Below are positions 25,920-35,650 of a DNA stretch of 64,000 nucleotides, piece by piece; the stretch's first letter is position 1, and every line of letters begins with the position of its first letter. A model generated the notes under the pieces. The model was given only the letters and a program-made list of their open reading frames with translations. It made no database searches and was not told the DNA's origin. Position numbers and translations under genes: made by a program. The stretch is from Salipaludibacillus agaradhaerens (GTDB lineage Bacteria; Bacillota; Bacilli; Bacillales; Salisediminibacteriaceae). The stretch covers positions 186,001 through 250,000 of the forward strand of contig NZ_KV917378.1 in the NCBI RefSeq assembly GCF_002019735.1, given 5' to 3'.

Positions 25920-26221
25920 CCGATCGAAAAAAGTATGACTCACCCCCTTATCATAAACGTGCAGTAGCACTTGGATATGATATAACGAAAGATTCTGCCC
26001 CTAAAATCAAAGCTAAAGGAAAAGGATATGTAGCGGAGGAGATAATAGAACGGGCAGAAAAGCATCAAATTCCAATTCAGCAAGATGCCTCTCTCGTTGA
26101 AATTCTCTCACAATTAGAGCTTAATGACCGAATTCCTGAGAATCTATATGAAGTAGTAGCTGAGGTTTTTGCTTTTATTTATCATATTGATCGTGAGGAA
26201 TTAGTTAAGAGACGTTCTTAA
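25916..26221 (+). CDS. ylqH: YlqH: FlhB C-terminal domain homologue without membrane part
   Basis: A 101-residue soluble protein matching only the cleaved cytoplasmic domain of FlhB. Compared with FlhB in this same window (54.3-55.4 kb), RAVALGYD, AKGKGYVAEEI and DRIPENLYEVVAEVFAFIY align with YAVALKYD, AKGVDYIALKV and DQVPEDLFKGVAEVLAYVY. The self-cleavage motif NPTH of FlhB is replaced by PPYH (residues 10-13), so no autocleavage is expected; the chain begins near where cleaved FlhB-C would. It overlaps ylqG by 4 bp. A partner of YlqG in the way FlhB-C is partner of FliK is inferred. Confidence 0.88.
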   Translation: MTDRKKYDSPPYHKRAVALGYDITKDSAPKIKAKGKGYVAEEIIERAEKHQIPIQQDASLVEILSQLELNDRIPENLYEVVAEVFAFIYHIDREELVKRRS

Positions 26222-26288
26222 GTGTCGTTAAAATGTGTGTTGTTTTAAAAAAAGAAGGTTATCCTAAGCGAAAAGGAGGATGACCATT

Positions 26289-26489
26289 ATGAAAAAGGTA
26301 TCACCACTCGTCGTTCCAGGTATAGAGGAGTATTTAAACGAATATAAGGAAGAAATTGCTCATGAGTTCGGGATTTATCGCTCACAGGGGGAATTGGAAC
26401 AACAAAGTCATCTACATGACGTGACGAAAAGACTCTTAAAACGAAAAAAAACAGAGAAATCGCCTGAGGATAAGAATGATTCTTGTTAA
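26289..26489 (+). CDS. Divergent alpha/beta-type small acid-soluble spore protein (SASP)-like
   Basis: A 66-residue protein with the core wording of alpha/beta SASPs: LVVPGIEEYLNEYKEEIAHEFGI (residues 7-29, in two parts of the family pattern) containing the spore protease GPR site form EIAHEF, and VTKRLLKRKK near the C-terminus. Classical SASPs saturate spore DNA and are degraded by GPR at germination. The usual glycine-rich NGSVGGEITKRLV turn is replaced by QSHLHDVTKRLL and the C-terminus is lysine-rich. ATG 26280 overlaps the ribosome binding site; ATG 26289, 8 bp behind GGAGGA, is chosen. It stands 67 bp after ylqH; no SigG promoter was identified. DNA binding is uncertain. Confidence 0.7.
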   Translation: MKKVSPLVVPGIEEYLNEYKEEIAHEFGIYRSQGELEQQSHLHDVTKRLLKRKKTEKSPEDKNDSC

Positions 26490-26597
26490 ATAAACTGCGC
26501 TCTATTTTATTTGGTACAGACTAACTAAGATTTAGCGCTCCCTCCAACAGGTCTAGTTAAGTCTCATGAAACGTCATTTAGCATAAATAGTAGGAAA

Positions 26598-26638
26598 AAA
26601 TGACATCAATCATCATATGCTACTGATTGATGTCATTT
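26598..26638. terminator. Perfect 15-bp hairpin after the SASP-like gene, probable terminator
   Basis: AAATGACATCAATCA (26598-26612) and TGATTGATGTCATTT (26624-26638) are perfect inverted copies; TTT lies inside the stem end and CTATTTGTTT follows. On the reverse strand the tail is also T-rich (TTTTTTCC). It likely ends the rnhB-ylqG-ylqH-SASP transcript. Confidence 0.7.
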
Positions 26639-27052
26639 CTATTTGTTTATGGGTGTTTTTGGTTGTATTAACTACTCATCACACAGCGACTGTATGACTG
26701 TCGGGAGAAGGCAGAGATGAAGATCTATATAGCAATATCTGAAGAAAACTGTCTTGCACTCGTAATCTGTTTACTAGCTTATGTTTTCTTCGGAGCTATG
26801 TGTTAAAAATTTTAAAATGGGAATAGAATACAATAAAAAGTTAAAAATATCTTTTTTCGGGTGAAAAGTTCACAAAATTGTCGGAAACTATAGTAGAATA
26901 TGTATTGAGTGAAAAGTAAATAAACGACTAAATTTCTTTTCATGTTTTTCTTCTGAAAGGAAGAGATGTCTCATGTAACTGCGACATGTGTAGCAGTAAA
27001 AGGCTATGCAGCTCTAAAACATCATTTTTTTGACTCAGTAAGGAGGATGGTT
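26639..27052. other. Upstream region of sucCD
   Basis: About 410 bp without a credible gene. TTGTCG at 26878-26883 with TAGAAT (26894-26899) or TATGTA (26899-26904) is a weak promoter candidate with poor spacing; a starting point near 26910 would leave a 140-base leader. No catabolite-response element or riboswitch could be recognised. Confidence 0.3.
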
Positions 27053-28216
27053 ATGAATATCCATGAGTATCAAGGAAAAGAATTATTGAGAAAGTATGGT
27101 GTGGCTGTGCCTGAAGGGAAAGTGGCTTTTTCCGTAGATGAAGCGGTAGAAGCAGCCAAAACTTTGGGGACAGATGTAAACGTTGTCAAGGCGCAAATCC
27201 ATGCAGGTGGTCGAGGCAAAGCCGGTGGGGTAAAAGTGGCTAAAAACCTTGATGAGGTGCGTACATATGCCGATGACATTTTAGGGAAGACGCTTGTCAC
27301 GCATCAAACTGGACCAGAAGGAAAGGAAGTTAAGCGTTTATTAATTGAACAAGGCTGTGATATCCAAAAGGAATATTATGTCGGCCTTGTAGTGGACAGA
27401 GCAACCTCTCGAATCGTGATGATGGCATCTGAAGAGGGGGGGACAGAAATTGAAGAAGTGGCTGCAAAAACACCCGAAAAAATCTTCAAAGAAGTGATTG
27501 ATCCTGTAGCTGGTCTCATGCCTTATCAAGCTAGAAGACTAGCATTTAATATTAATATTCCAAACGATCTAGTGAAAGAGACGGTCAAGTTTATGATGGG
27601 TCTCTATAAGGTATTTTCAGATAAAGATTGCTCAATAGCCGAAATTAATCCATTAGTGACGACAGGTGATGGAAAAGTCATGGCTTTAGATGCTAAATTG
27701 AATTTTGATTCAAATGCGTTATATCGCCAAAAAGACGTCATGGCATTTCGCGACCTTGATGAAGAGGACGAAAAGGAAATAGAAGCTTCTAAGTATGACT
27801 TAAGTTACATTTCTCTTGATGGGAATATAGGTTGTATGGTTAATGGTGCAGGTCTTGCCATGGCAACGATGGATATAATTAAACATTATCAAGGAGACCC
27901 GGCTAATTTTCTCGATGTGGGTGGCGGAGCTACGAAAGAAAAAGTGACTGAAGCCTTCAAAATTATTCTTTCGGACAAAAATGTTCAAGGTATTTATGTC
28001 AATATTTTTGGTGGCATTATGAAATGTGATGTTATTGCAGAAGGTGTTGTAGCAGCTACTAAAGAAGTAGGTCTAACGATTCCTCTCGTTGTACGACTCG
28101 AAGGAACGAACGTGGCATTAGGAAAGCAAATACTTCAAGAGTCAGGATTAGATATTACAGCAGCTGATTCTATGGCTGACGGAGCAGAAAAAATTGTATC
28201 ACTCGTAAAAGGGTAA
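27053..28216 (+). CDS. sucC: Succinyl-CoA synthetase beta subunit (ADP-forming)
   Basis: TCA-cycle enzyme subunit that binds nucleotide and, with SucD, converts succinyl-CoA to succinate with ATP formation. The 387-residue protein starts [17 protein letters not shown], has the ATP-grasp domain ([16 protein letters not shown] at about 43-58) and the CoA-ligase domain with [12 protein letters not shown] and [14 protein letters not shown] 27053 lies behind AAGGAGGATGG; the frame open from 26966 lacks a ribosome binding site. sucD follows after 16 bp. Confidence 0.97.
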   Translation: MNIHEYQGKELLRKYGVAVPEGKVAFSVDEAVEAAKTLGTDVNVVKAQIHAGGRGKAGGVKVAKNLDEVRTYADDILGKTLVTHQTGPEGKEVKRLLIEQGCDIQKEYYVGLVVDRATSRIVMMASEEGGTEIEEVAAKTPEKIFKEVIDPVAGLMPYQARRLAFNINIPNDLVKETVKFMMGLYKVFSDKDCSIAEINPLVTTGDGKVMALDAKLNFDSNALYRQKDVMAFRDLDEEDEKEIEASKYDLSYISLDGNIGCMVNGAGLAMATMDIIKHYQGDPANFLDVGGGATKEKVTEAFKIILSDKNVQGIYVNIFGGIMKCDVIAEGVVAATKEVGLTIPLVVRLEGTNVALGKQILQESGLDITAADSMADGAEKIVSLVKG

Positions 28217-28232
28217 GAAAGGTGGGATTAAG

Positions 28233-29141
28233 GTGAGCATCTTAATTAATAAAGATACAAAAGTTATTGTGCAAGGAATTACCGGAGCCACCGGACTATT
28301 TCATACGAAGCAAGCGATGGAATATGGCACCCAAATCGTAGGAGGTGTGACACCAGGAAAGGGTGGCACTGAAGTAGAAGGTATACCGGTATTTGATACG
28401 GTCACTGAAGCAGTGGAAAAAACAGGTGCAAACGCATCAGTTATTTATGTTCCGCCGCCATTTGCTGCTGATGCAATTATGGAAGCGACAGATGCGGGGA
28501 TTGAATTAGTTATCACGATAACAGAAGGTATTCCAGTAACAGATATGATAAAAGTTAAGCGCTTTATGGAAGGTAAAAACACACGCTTAATCGGCCCAAA
28601 TTGTCCCGGAGTGATTACACCAGAAGAGTGTAAAATTGGTATCATGCCAGGATATATACACAAAAAAGGGCATGTAGGTGTTGTATCAAGATCTGGCACA
28701 TTAACATATGAGGCAGTTCACCAATTATCAACAAGTGGCATTGGCCAATCGACAGCGGTTGGAATTGGTGGAGATCCTGTTAATGGTACTGATTTTATCG
28801 ATGTCTTAAAACAATTTAATGAAGACGATGATACGTATGCGGTGATCATGATTGGTGAAATTGGTGGCACAGCAGAAGAAGAAGCTGCTGAATGGATCAA
28901 GCACAATATGACGAAACCTGTCGTAGGGTTTATCGGAGGTCAAACAGCCCCTCCAGGTAAACGAATGGGGCACGCAGGTGCTATTATTTCCGGAGGAAAA
29001 GGAACAGCTGAGGAGAAAATAAAAACGTTGAACTCGGCAGGGGTAAAAGTAGCTGAAACACCAGCAGTAATGGGAGAAACGTTGATTTCCGCACTGAAAG
29101 AAAGTAATCTATTGGAAAAATGTATCACACATAACGTATAA
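28233..29141 (+). CDS. sucD: Succinyl-CoA synthetase alpha subunit (ADP-forming)
   Basis: CoA-binding subunit that carries the phosphohistidine intermediate. The 302-residue protein begins [17 protein letters not shown] (CoA-binding Rossmann fold), has [10 protein letters not shown] at about 124-133, and the active histidine in GHAGAI (His247). It starts with GTG behind AAAGGTGGG. It forms the sucCD operon and is followed by a weak hairpin before dprA. Confidence 0.97.
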   Translation: MSILINKDTKVIVQGITGATGLFHTKQAMEYGTQIVGGVTPGKGGTEVEGIPVFDTVTEAVEKTGANASVIYVPPPFAADAIMEATDAGIELVITITEGIPVTDMIKVKRFMEGKNTRLIGPNCPGVITPEECKIGIMPGYIHKKGHVGVVSRSGTLTYEAVHQLSTSGIGQSTAVGIGGDPVNGTDFIDVLKQFNEDDDTYAVIMIGEIGGTAEEEAAEWIKHNMTKPVVGFIGGQTAPPGKRMGHAGAIISGGKGTAEEKIKTLNSAGVKVAETPAVMGETLISALKESNLLEKCITHNV

Positions 29142-29153
29142 TAAACATAAGGC

Positions 29154-29178
29154 GGTCGAGAGTCGATTACTCTCGGCC
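29154..29178 (+). terminator. Weak terminator-like hairpin after sucD
   Basis: GGTCGAGAGT (29154-29163) pairs with ACTCTCGGCC (29169-29178) with one G-T pair. The following CCCATCTTTAA is a poor T-tract, so termination is probably partial. Confidence 0.45.
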
Positions 29179-29244
29179 CCATCTTTAATGCGTTTACCTC
29201 CCCTGTATTAAATCCTCTAACTAAATAGAAAGGAATTTGCCGCT

Positions 29245-30138
29245 GTGTATTCCCCCTCTTCTTTTCAAGATAGGCTTCTACACCTCCATTATTGTTCATA
29301 CGGTAGTTACTCTTTTTTAAAAACGTGCTTTAAGTATGATGATTCCCTTAATCTTTTTTACAAGCTCCCCATTACAGACTTTGTTAAGTTGTTTCCTAAA
29401 AGAGATCAACAACGCGTCAAGAATATCTACCATACTTTATCAGAAGTTAGGGTCGATCATTTAAAATTAGAATTAAATATGAAGAATATCGGTTATGTGA
29501 CTTTCTTTCAGAGTGAATATCCTACTTTGTTAAAAGAAATATATGATCCACCATGGATTTTATATTTTAAAGGTAACGATCGTTATTTAGCAGCTAAGCA
29601 CTGTTTAAGCGTTGTGGGGACAAGACACCCCTCAACCTCTGCTTATGATCATATGAAGCAAGTACTCTCTCCGTTAGCATCATTTCCTATCACGATAGTA
29701 AGCGGTATGGCCCTTGGAGTAGATACGATTTCTCACGAGTTGATGATAAGGGAAAAGGGGTATACTATTGCTGTATTAGCGTATGGCCTAGACCATCTTT
29801 ACCCTGTCGGATTAAGGCATTTAAAAGAGGAACTTGAAAAATCCCAACTCATTGTGTCGGAATATCCTCCTTATGTAAAGCCAAAGCGTTGGCAGTTTCC
29901 TGAAAGAAATAGAATTATAAGTGGGCTCTCGGCAGCTACGCTTGTAGTAGAAGCTGCTTATAAAAGTGGCTCTTTAATTACAAGTGAGTGCGCGCTTCAG
30001 CAAGGTAGAGATGTTTTTGCCTTTCCTGGGAGAATTTCTGACTCGGTGGCAGAAGGTACTAATCGATTAATCCAACAAGGTGCTAAATTAATTCTAAGTA
30101 GTGAAGATATTATTGAAGAATATCTTATGCGTGTTTGA
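29245..30138 (+). CDS. dprA: DNA-processing protein DprA (Smf)
   Basis: Loads RecA on incoming single-stranded DNA during natural transformation. The 297-residue protein has an N-terminal helical domain (1-80) and the Rossmann-like DprA domain with VGTRHPS (about 121-127), SGMALGVD (about 152-159) and FPERNRIISGL (about 215-225). There is no C-terminal winged helix, as in the B. subtilis protein of equal length. GTG 29245 lies behind GAAAGGAA. It is located between sucD and topA as in B. subtilis. No other competence gene is in this window. Confidence 0.93.
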   Translation: MYSPSSFQDRLLHLHYCSYGSYSFLKTCFKYDDSLNLFYKLPITDFVKLFPKRDQQRVKNIYHTLSEVRVDHLKLELNMKNIGYVTFFQSEYPTLLKEIYDPPWILYFKGNDRYLAAKHCLSVVGTRHPSTSAYDHMKQVLSPLASFPITIVSGMALGVDTISHELMIREKGYTIAVLAYGLDHLYPVGLRHLKEELEKSQLIVSEYPPYVKPKRWQFPERNRIISGLSAATLVVEAAYKSGSLITSECALQQGRDVFAFPGRISDSVAEGTNRLIQQGAKLILSSEDIIEEYLMRV

Positions 30139-30445
30139 TGTTTTCTTTGAAATCTTATGTTATTCTGTATGAAGTGTCACTCTCATATATAAGAACGTTA
30201 TATGTGAGTGTGTGCCTGCAATTCACAAAACTGACAGGGTAAAACAGGTGAAATATTATATAATTCAACGTGTACTATTAATTTAACACGAGTAACTGAC
30301 GTATGCCTTCTATATAAGTTATAAGGTGTACGTGTAGTAAAACGTCATTTAGCCTTATGTCAGCTTTTTAAGCTAATTCTATAAAAATAAAAATTCTTAT
30401 ACAAATAAGAAAACGTCTATTTTTCAAAAAATATGCAAAGAATGT
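30139..30445. other. Intergenic region between dprA and topA
   Basis: About 300 bp, AT-rich, without a gene. CACTCTCATATATAA (30179-30193) and TTATATGTGAGTG (30198-30210) form an imperfect stem just after dprA that may act as terminator. Nothing else recognised before the topA promoter. Confidence 0.35.
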
Positions 30446-30475
30446 TTGACAAATCATAAAATAGTGTTTAATAAT
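30446..30475 (+). promoter_or_regulatory. Promoter of topA
   Basis: Perfect TTGACA at 30446-30451 and AATAAT at 30470-30475 (5 of 6) with an 18-bp spacer, 41 bp before the topA start codon. A clear SigA promoter in an AT-rich setting, as expected for a supercoiling-sensitive gene. Confidence 0.68.
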
Positions 30476-30516
30476 AGTGAAGATTTAATATACCTCTAAA
30501 GGGGAGGCACGTATGT

Positions 30517-32589
30517 ATGTCCGATTACTTAGTAATCGTGGAATCTCCCGCTAAAGCAAAGACAATTGGAAAATATTTAGGTAAGAAGTATTCCGTCAAA
30601 GCCTCAATGGGTCATGTTATCGACCTGCCAAAAAGTCAGATGGGTGTGGATGTGGAAGAAAATTATTCTCCTAAGTATATTACTATTCGCGGGAAAGGCC
30701 CGATTTTAAAAGAATTAAAGCAAGCAGCAAAAAAGGCAAAGCGTATTTATCTGGCAGCTGACCCGGATCGTGAAGGTGAAGCGATCGCATGGCACCTTGC
30801 CGATAGCTTAAATATTGATAAAGATTCTGAATGTCGTGTTGTGTTTAATGAAATTACTAAGCAGGCAATTAAAGATTCATTTAAACATCCGAGAATGATT
30901 AATGCTAATTTAGTAAACGCTCAACAAGCTCGACGGGTACTCGATAGGTTAGTAGGCTATAATATTAGCCCTTTATTGTGGAAAAAAGTGAAAAAAGGGT
31001 TGAGTGCTGGTAGGGTCCAATCTGTAGCTGTGAAAATGATCATCGATCGGGAAAATGAAATTAAAGCTTTTAAACCTGAAGAATATTGGTCTGTAACAGC
31101 AAAAATGACAAAAGATAATCACCAATTCGAAGCTAAATTTATGTCTTTAGACGGTAAGAAAAAAGAGCTGAAAACGAAATCAGACGTGGATAATATTTTA
31201 GCAAAACTTACTGGTGATACTTTCCACATTGAAAAAGTAAAGCGAAAAGAGCGAAAACGTAATCCTGTAGTGCCTTTTACTACATCCTCATTACAGCAGG
31301 AAGCAGCGAGAAAGCTCAATTTTAGAGCGAAGAAAACAATGATGTTAGCTCAGCAGCTTTATGAAGGGATTGATTTGGGGAAAGGTGGCACAGTAGGACT
31401 CATTACGTATATGAGAACGGATTCGACCCGATTGTCTGAGACTGCTCGACAAGAGGCGAAAGACTATATAGAAACACATTATGGCAAAGAGTATCATAAT
31501 CAATCTTCTGGAAATTCAAAGCAAAAAGCAAACTCCCAGGATGCTCATGAAGCCGTTCGTCCAACATCGGTAATGAAAGATCCAAAAACGATTAAATCCT
31601 ACTTAAGTAGGGATCAGTACCGTTTGTATAAACTCATTTGGGAGCGAATGGTGGCCAGTCAAATGGCACCGGCTGTTATGGATACAATGTCAGTGGATCT
31701 TACCAATAATGGCGTGATGTTCCGAGCGAGTGGATCGAAGCTCAAGTTTCCTGGTTTTATGAAGGTTTATATTGAAGGAAATGATGAAGGGAAAGAAGAA
31801 AAAGATCGCTTATTACCAGCAATGGAAGAAGGCGAGACAGCTTTATCTGAAAAAATAGATCCGAATCAACATTTTACACAGCCACCGCCAAGATATACAG
31901 AAGCAAGGCTTGTGCGGACGATGGAAGAACTGGGGATTGGGAGACCATCGACATATGCACCTACTCTCGATACGATTCAACGACGAGGTTATGTAGCCCT
32001 TGAGGACAAACGATTTGTTCCCACTGAGTTAGGTGAGATTGTTTTAGAATTAATAGAGGAGTTTTTCCCTGAAATATTAAACGTAGAGTTCACCGCTGAA
32101 ATGGAGTCAAACCTCGATGCTATTGAAGAGGGCGACCAAAATTGGGTTCAAATAATCGACCGTTTTTATACAGGCTTTGAAAAACGCTTAAAAACAGCAG
32201 AAGAAGAAATGAAAGAAGTGGAGATAAAAGACGAGCCTGCCGGTGAGGAATGTGAAAAATGCGGGCATGACATGGTCTTTAAAATGGGAAGATACGGAAA
32301 ATTTATGGCCTGTTCTAATTTTCCAAATTGCCGAAATACAAAAGCGATTATGAAGGAAATAGGGGTGAAATGCCCTAAGTGCTCTGAAGGAAATATCGTT
32401 GAGCGCAAAAGTAAAAAAAGACGTCTCTTTTATGGATGTGATAGATACCCTGAGTGTGACTTTATTTCATGGGATAAACCAATATCAAGACCTTGTCCAA
32501 AATGTGAAAGTCTACTCATAGAAAAGAAGTCTAAAAAAGGTGTCAACGTACATTGTACAGAATGTGATTACAAAGAAGACAGTAATTAA
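30517..32589 (+). CDS. topA: DNA topoisomerase I (type IA)
   Basis: Relaxes negative supercoils by a transient 5'-phosphotyrosine link. The 690-residue protein has the Toprim domain at the N-terminus ([17 protein letters not shown] and [14 protein letters not shown]), the active-site Tyr298 in TYMRTDSTR, and three C-terminal four-cysteine zinc modules (starting [16 protein letters not shown] and CPKCESLL, about residues 578-685). ATG 30517 lies behind GGGGAGG. It has its own promoter. The length equals that of B. subtilis TopA. Confidence 0.97.
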   Translation: MSDYLVIVESPAKAKTIGKYLGKKYSVKASMGHVIDLPKSQMGVDVEENYSPKYITIRGKGPILKELKQAAKKAKRIYLAADPDREGEAIAWHLADSLNIDKDSECRVVFNEITKQAIKDSFKHPRMINANLVNAQQARRVLDRLVGYNISPLLWKKVKKGLSAGRVQSVAVKMIIDRENEIKAFKPEEYWSVTAKMTKDNHQFEAKFMSLDGKKKELKTKSDVDNILAKLTGDTFHIEKVKRKERKRNPVVPFTTSSLQQEAARKLNFRAKKTMMLAQQLYEGIDLGKGGTVGLITYMRTDSTRLSETARQEAKDYIETHYGKEYHNQSSGNSKQKANSQDAHEAVRPTSVMKDPKTIKSYLSRDQYRLYKLIWERMVASQMAPAVMDTMSVDLTNNGVMFRASGSKLKFPGFMKVYIEGNDEGKEEKDRLLPAMEEGETALSEKIDPNQHFTQPPPRYTEARLVRTMEELGIGRPSTYAPTLDTIQRRGYVALEDKRFVPTELGEIVLELIEEFFPEILNVEFTAEMESNLDAIEEGDQNWVQIIDRFYTGFEKRLKTAEEEMKEVEIKDEPAGEECEKCGHDMVFKMGRYGKFMACSNFPNCRNTKAIMKEIGVKCPKCSEGNIVERKSKKRRLFYGCDRYPECDFISWDKPISRPCPKCESLLIEKKSKKGVNVHCTECDYKEDSN

Positions 32590-32606
32590 TTGACGAAGTT
32601 ATTATT

Positions 32607-32637
32607 GGGAGCACACGTCCTTAACGTTGGCTCCCTT
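32607..32637 (+). terminator. Hairpin after topA, probable terminator
   Basis: GGGAGC (32607-32612) and GCTCCC (32630-32635) pair, with ACGT/ACGT inside, followed by only TT. A modest terminator. Confidence 0.5.
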
Positions 32638-32659
32638 ACAAGTTATTTTCATTTCGCTC

Positions 32660-32686
32660 TTCATTTAATAACGATCATGTTATACT
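32660..32686 (+). promoter_or_regulatory. Possible promoter of trmFO-xerC
   Basis: TATACT at 32681-32686 is a good -10 box; TTCATT at 32660-32665 (15 bp) or TCTTCA at 32658-32663 (17 bp) are weak -35 candidates. It lies 78 bp before trmFO. Confidence 0.35.
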
Positions 32687-32763
32687 ATCGTTTTGACTAG
32701 TAAGACAGGAAAGCTTGAAAGCTTTTCTACATAATTAATGGGTGATAATCAGGAGGTAACATT

Positions 32764-34068
32764 TTGACGACATATGTAAATGTGATTGGAGCAGGATTAG
32801 CCGGGAGTGAGGCTGCTTGGCAGTTAGCTAGTCGTGGTATTTCAGTACGTCTGTATGAAATGCGTCCTAAAAAACTAACCCCTGCCCATCATACAGATAA
32901 ATTTGCAGAGTTAGTTTGTAGTAATTCGTTAAGAGGTAATAGCTTGACGAATGCTGTTGGTGTTTTAAAAGAAGAAATGCGTCAGTTAAATTCAGTCATT
33001 GTCAGTTCGGCGGATGCGTGTTCAGTTCCGGCTGGTGGCGCTTTAGCAGTTGATCGACATGAATTTGCGGCTCTTGTTACTGAGCGTGTGAAAGGGCATG
33101 AACGTGTAACGGTATTTGAGGAAGAAATTGAAGAAATTCCAGAAGGTCCTACAATTATTGCAACAGGTCCTTTAACTTCCGATGCTTTGTCTACCAGTTT
33201 AAGGAAGCTAACAGGGGAAGATTACCTTTATTTTTATGATGCGGCAGCCCCTATTATAGAGGTAGACTCTATAGACAGGGAAAAAGTATATTTGAAATCT
33301 CGGTATGATAAAGGTGAAGCAGCATACTTAAATTGCCCTATGACTGAGGAAGAATTTGATCGCTTCTATAATGCCTTAGTTGAGGCTGAAACAGTCCCTT
33401 TAAAAGAATTTGAAAAGGCAATGTTTTTTGAAGGTTGTATGCCAATTGAAGTGATGGCTAAAAGGGGACGGAAAACAATGCTCTTCGGACCGATGAAACC
33501 AGTCGGACTTGAAGATCCTTCTACAGGGAAACGACCTTATGCTGTTGTCCAACTTCGACAAGACAATTCTTCTGGTACCCTATATAATATCGTTGGGTTT
33601 CAAACCCATTTAAAATGGGGGCCACAAAAAGATGTTATCAGACTAATTCCTGGACTGGAAAACGCCGAAATTGTGAGGTACGGAGTCATGCATCGGAACA
33701 CATTTATTAACTCTCCGAATTTACTTCATAATACGTATCAATATAAGGAACGCAACGATTTATTTTTTGCGGGGCAGATGACTGGTGTAGAGGGTTATGT
33801 GGAATCTGCAGCTTCAGGATTAACAGCTGGAATAAATGCAGCGAATATTGTTAATCACAAAGCTCCCGTTACTTTTCCAGAAGAAACAATGATAGGTGCC
33901 ATGGCGCATTATATTACAACTGCTAACCCGGATAATTTTCAACCAATAAACGCAAACTTTGGATTAGTTCCCCCGTTTCTTGAACGGATTAAGAGTAAAA
34001 AAGAGCGTTACGAGAAATATGCTGAAAGGGCGTTGACGACAATTCAGAATTTTGTGAAAAAAATGTAA
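32764..34068 (+). CDS. trmFO: Methylenetetrahydrofolate-tRNA-(uracil-5-)-methyltransferase TrmFO
   Basis: Folate- and FAD-dependent enzyme that forms m5U54 (ribothymidine) in the tRNA T-loop. The 434-residue protein has the FAD-binding [14 protein letters not shown] motif at 5-18, [12 protein letters not shown] (about 55-66) with a conserved cysteine, [11 protein letters not shown], and a second glycine-rich [18 protein letters not shown] (about 336-353) with the family's C-terminal half. The start is TTG 32764, 8 bp behind AGGAGGT. It was formerly called Gid. xerC follows after a hairpin. Confidence 0.95.
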   Translation: MTTYVNVIGAGLAGSEAAWQLASRGISVRLYEMRPKKLTPAHHTDKFAELVCSNSLRGNSLTNAVGVLKEEMRQLNSVIVSSADACSVPAGGALAVDRHEFAALVTERVKGHERVTVFEEEIEEIPEGPTIIATGPLTSDALSTSLRKLTGEDYLYFYDAAAPIIEVDSIDREKVYLKSRYDKGEAAYLNCPMTEEEFDRFYNALVEAETVPLKEFEKAMFFEGCMPIEVMAKRGRKTMLFGPMKPVGLEDPSTGKRPYAVVQLRQDNSSGTLYNIVGFQTHLKWGPQKDVIRLIPGLENAEIVRYGVMHRNTFINSPNLLHNTYQYKERNDLFFAGQMTGVEGYVESAASGLTAGINAANIVNHKAPVTFPEETMIGAMAHYITTANPDNFQPINANFGLVPPFLERIKSKKERYEKYAERALTTIQNFVKKM

Positions 34069-34078
34069 GGTTTATTGA

Positions 34079-34115
34079 AAGAGCTACTAAACTGTGTTAC
34101 GATTTAGTAGCTCTT
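34079..34115. terminator. Perfect 13-bp hairpin between trmFO and xerC
   Basis: AAGAGCTACTAAA (34079-34091) and TTTAGTAGCTCTT (34103-34115) are exact inverted copies with an 11-base loop. No T-run follows beyond the stem, so it may be a partial terminator or mRNA stabiliser within the trmFO-xerC-clpQY-codY set. Confidence 0.5.
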
Positions 34116-34139
34116 AACGTTGAATAAAAAGGTGGCAAT

Positions 34140-35036
34140 ATGCTGGAATTATGGTTGAAACAATTTACGGAATACTTGCAAATTGAGAAACGAGCCTCCG
34201 TTCATACTGTGTTAAATTATACGAAAGACTTACGTGATTTTGACGACTTTATCTCGCAGCATTTGAGAAAATCAATCGCTGCTGTTTCGTATGGAGACAT
34301 TAGAATTTACTTAACTGAATTACACACCCAGTTATATGCTCGAAGAACAGTGGCAAGAAAGCTTTCATCTTTAAGGACTTTCTGGTCGTTTTTGTTGAGG
34401 GAAGGATATGTTGAAGAAAACCCTTTCACTATGGTGACAACCCCAAAGCTAGATAAGAAACTTCCGTCTTTCTTTTATGAGGATGAGATGAACTATATTT
34501 TTGAGGCAATTGATACATCGACAGTATTAGGACAAAGAAACAAAGCCTTGATCGAAGTTTTGTATGGGACCGGGATTAGGGTGAGTGAATGTGTTGGGTT
34601 ACACCTGTCTGATTATGATAGTGAACTCGGGACTTTACTTGTTCATGGTAAGGGACGTAAAGATAGATATGTCCCTGTTGGCAGCTATGCGATGGAAGCA
34701 TTGAAGGTTTATCTTGACGAAAGTAGACCTAAACTAATTATGAAAGCAAATATCCAAACTGAGGCTATTTTCTTAAGTTATCGTGGTGCTCATTTAAAAG
34801 AGCGAAGTATTCGGAAGATTTTATCGACAGTCGTAAAGGATGCTGCTGTTTCAGCACGATTAAGTCCTCATGTACTGCGTCATACATTTGCCACTCATTT
34901 ATTAAATGAAGGAGCTGATTTACGAACGGTTCAAGAACTTCTTGGCCATAGTGATTTGTCAGCAACTCAAATATATACACACGTGACCAAGGACCATTTG
35001 AGAGAAGTCTATAGAAAAAGCCATCCGAGAGCATGA
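34140..35036 (+). CDS. xerC: Tyrosine recombinase XerC (CodV)
   Basis: Site-specific recombinase that, with XerD/RipX, resolves chromosome dimers at dif. The 298-residue protein has an N-terminal SAM-like core-binding domain (1-90) and the catalytic domain with Arg in GTGIRVSE, Lys in [24 protein letters not shown] and the nucleophile tyrosine in QIYTHV near the C-terminus. It is the first gene of the xerC-clpQ-clpY-codY group known as the cod operon, so it is a housekeeping Xer and not a phage integrase. GGTGGC lies before the ATG. Confidence 0.95.
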   Translation: MLELWLKQFTEYLQIEKRASVHTVLNYTKDLRDFDDFISQHLRKSIAAVSYGDIRIYLTELHTQLYARRTVARKLSSLRTFWSFLLREGYVEENPFTMVTTPKLDKKLPSFFYEDEMNYIFEAIDTSTVLGQRNKALIEVLYGTGIRVSECVGLHLSDYDSELGTLLVHGKGRKDRYVPVGSYAMEALKVYLDESRPKLIMKANIQTEAIFLSYRGAHLKERSIRKILSTVVKDAAVSARLSPHVLRHTFATHLLNEGADLRTVQELLGHSDLSATQIYTHVTKDHLREVYRKSHPRA

Positions 35037-35061
35037 CGATATTGTAGAAAGGAGTAAAAAA

Positions 35062-35613
35062 ATGGATAAAATTAAAGGGACAACGATATTTGCTATTAAG
35101 CATAACGGCTCTTCAGCCATAGCTGGAGACGGTCAAGTGACATTTGGTAATGCCGTTGTTATGAAACATTCAGCAAAGAAAGTACGTAGATTATATAGAG
35201 GAAAAGTCATTGCTGGCTTTGCTGGCTCTGTGGCCGATGCCTTTACTTTATATGAAAAATTCGAAACGAAATTGGAAGAATACAGCGGTAATTTACAACG
35301 AGCAGCTGTGGAATTGGCTAAAGAATGGCGATCAGACAGGGTCCTCCGAAAGTTAGAAGCAATGCTTATCGTCATGGATAAAACAAACCTCTACCTAATA
35401 GCAGGTACTGGAGAAGTGATTGAACCTGATGATGGTATATTAGCAATCGGTTCTGGTGGAAACTATGCTCTTTCAGCTGGTAGAGCGCTAAAATCTCATG
35501 CATCACATTTATCTGCACGGGAAATTGCAGAAGCTAGTTTAACAACAGCCGCAGATATATGTGTGTATACAAATCACCATATTATTGTTGAAGAACTGAC
35601 GCATGATAACTAA
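35062..35613 (+). CDS. clpQ: ATP-dependent protease subunit ClpQ (HslV)
   Basis: Peptidase ring of the ClpYQ two-component protease. The 183-residue protein has the proteasome-beta fold with [26 protein letters not shown] and [19 protein letters not shown]. The mature nucleophile in HslV is the first Thr of TTIFA; here it is preceded by MDKIKG, a five-residue extension after Met. B. subtilis has an extension of the same length beginning with Ser, reported as an unusual N-terminal serine enzyme; here Asp2 takes that place. AAGGAG lies before the ATG and no later start exists. clpY follows. Confidence 0.94.
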   Translation: MDKIKGTTIFAIKHNGSSAIAGDGQVTFGNAVVMKHSAKKVRRLYRGKVIAGFAGSVADAFTLYEKFETKLEEYSGNLQRAAVELAKEWRSDRVLRKLEAMLIVMDKTNLYLIAGTGEVIEPDDGILAIGSGGNYALSAGRALKSHASHLSAREIAEASLTTAADICVYTNHHIIVEELTHDN

Positions 35614-35650
35614 GATGAAAATTCTTAATTTCTAAGTGAGGGATGCATAA

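Noticed and set aside
26569-30353. The 14-mer AAACGTCATTTAGC at 26569 and again at 30340
   Set aside because: A few shared 14-mers are expected by chance in 64 kb, and the flanks do not match.
34140-35036. xerC as integrase of an island
   Set aside because: It sits in the conserved xerC-clpQ-clpY-codY order and has the chromosomal Xer pattern, with no attachment site or island genes nearby.
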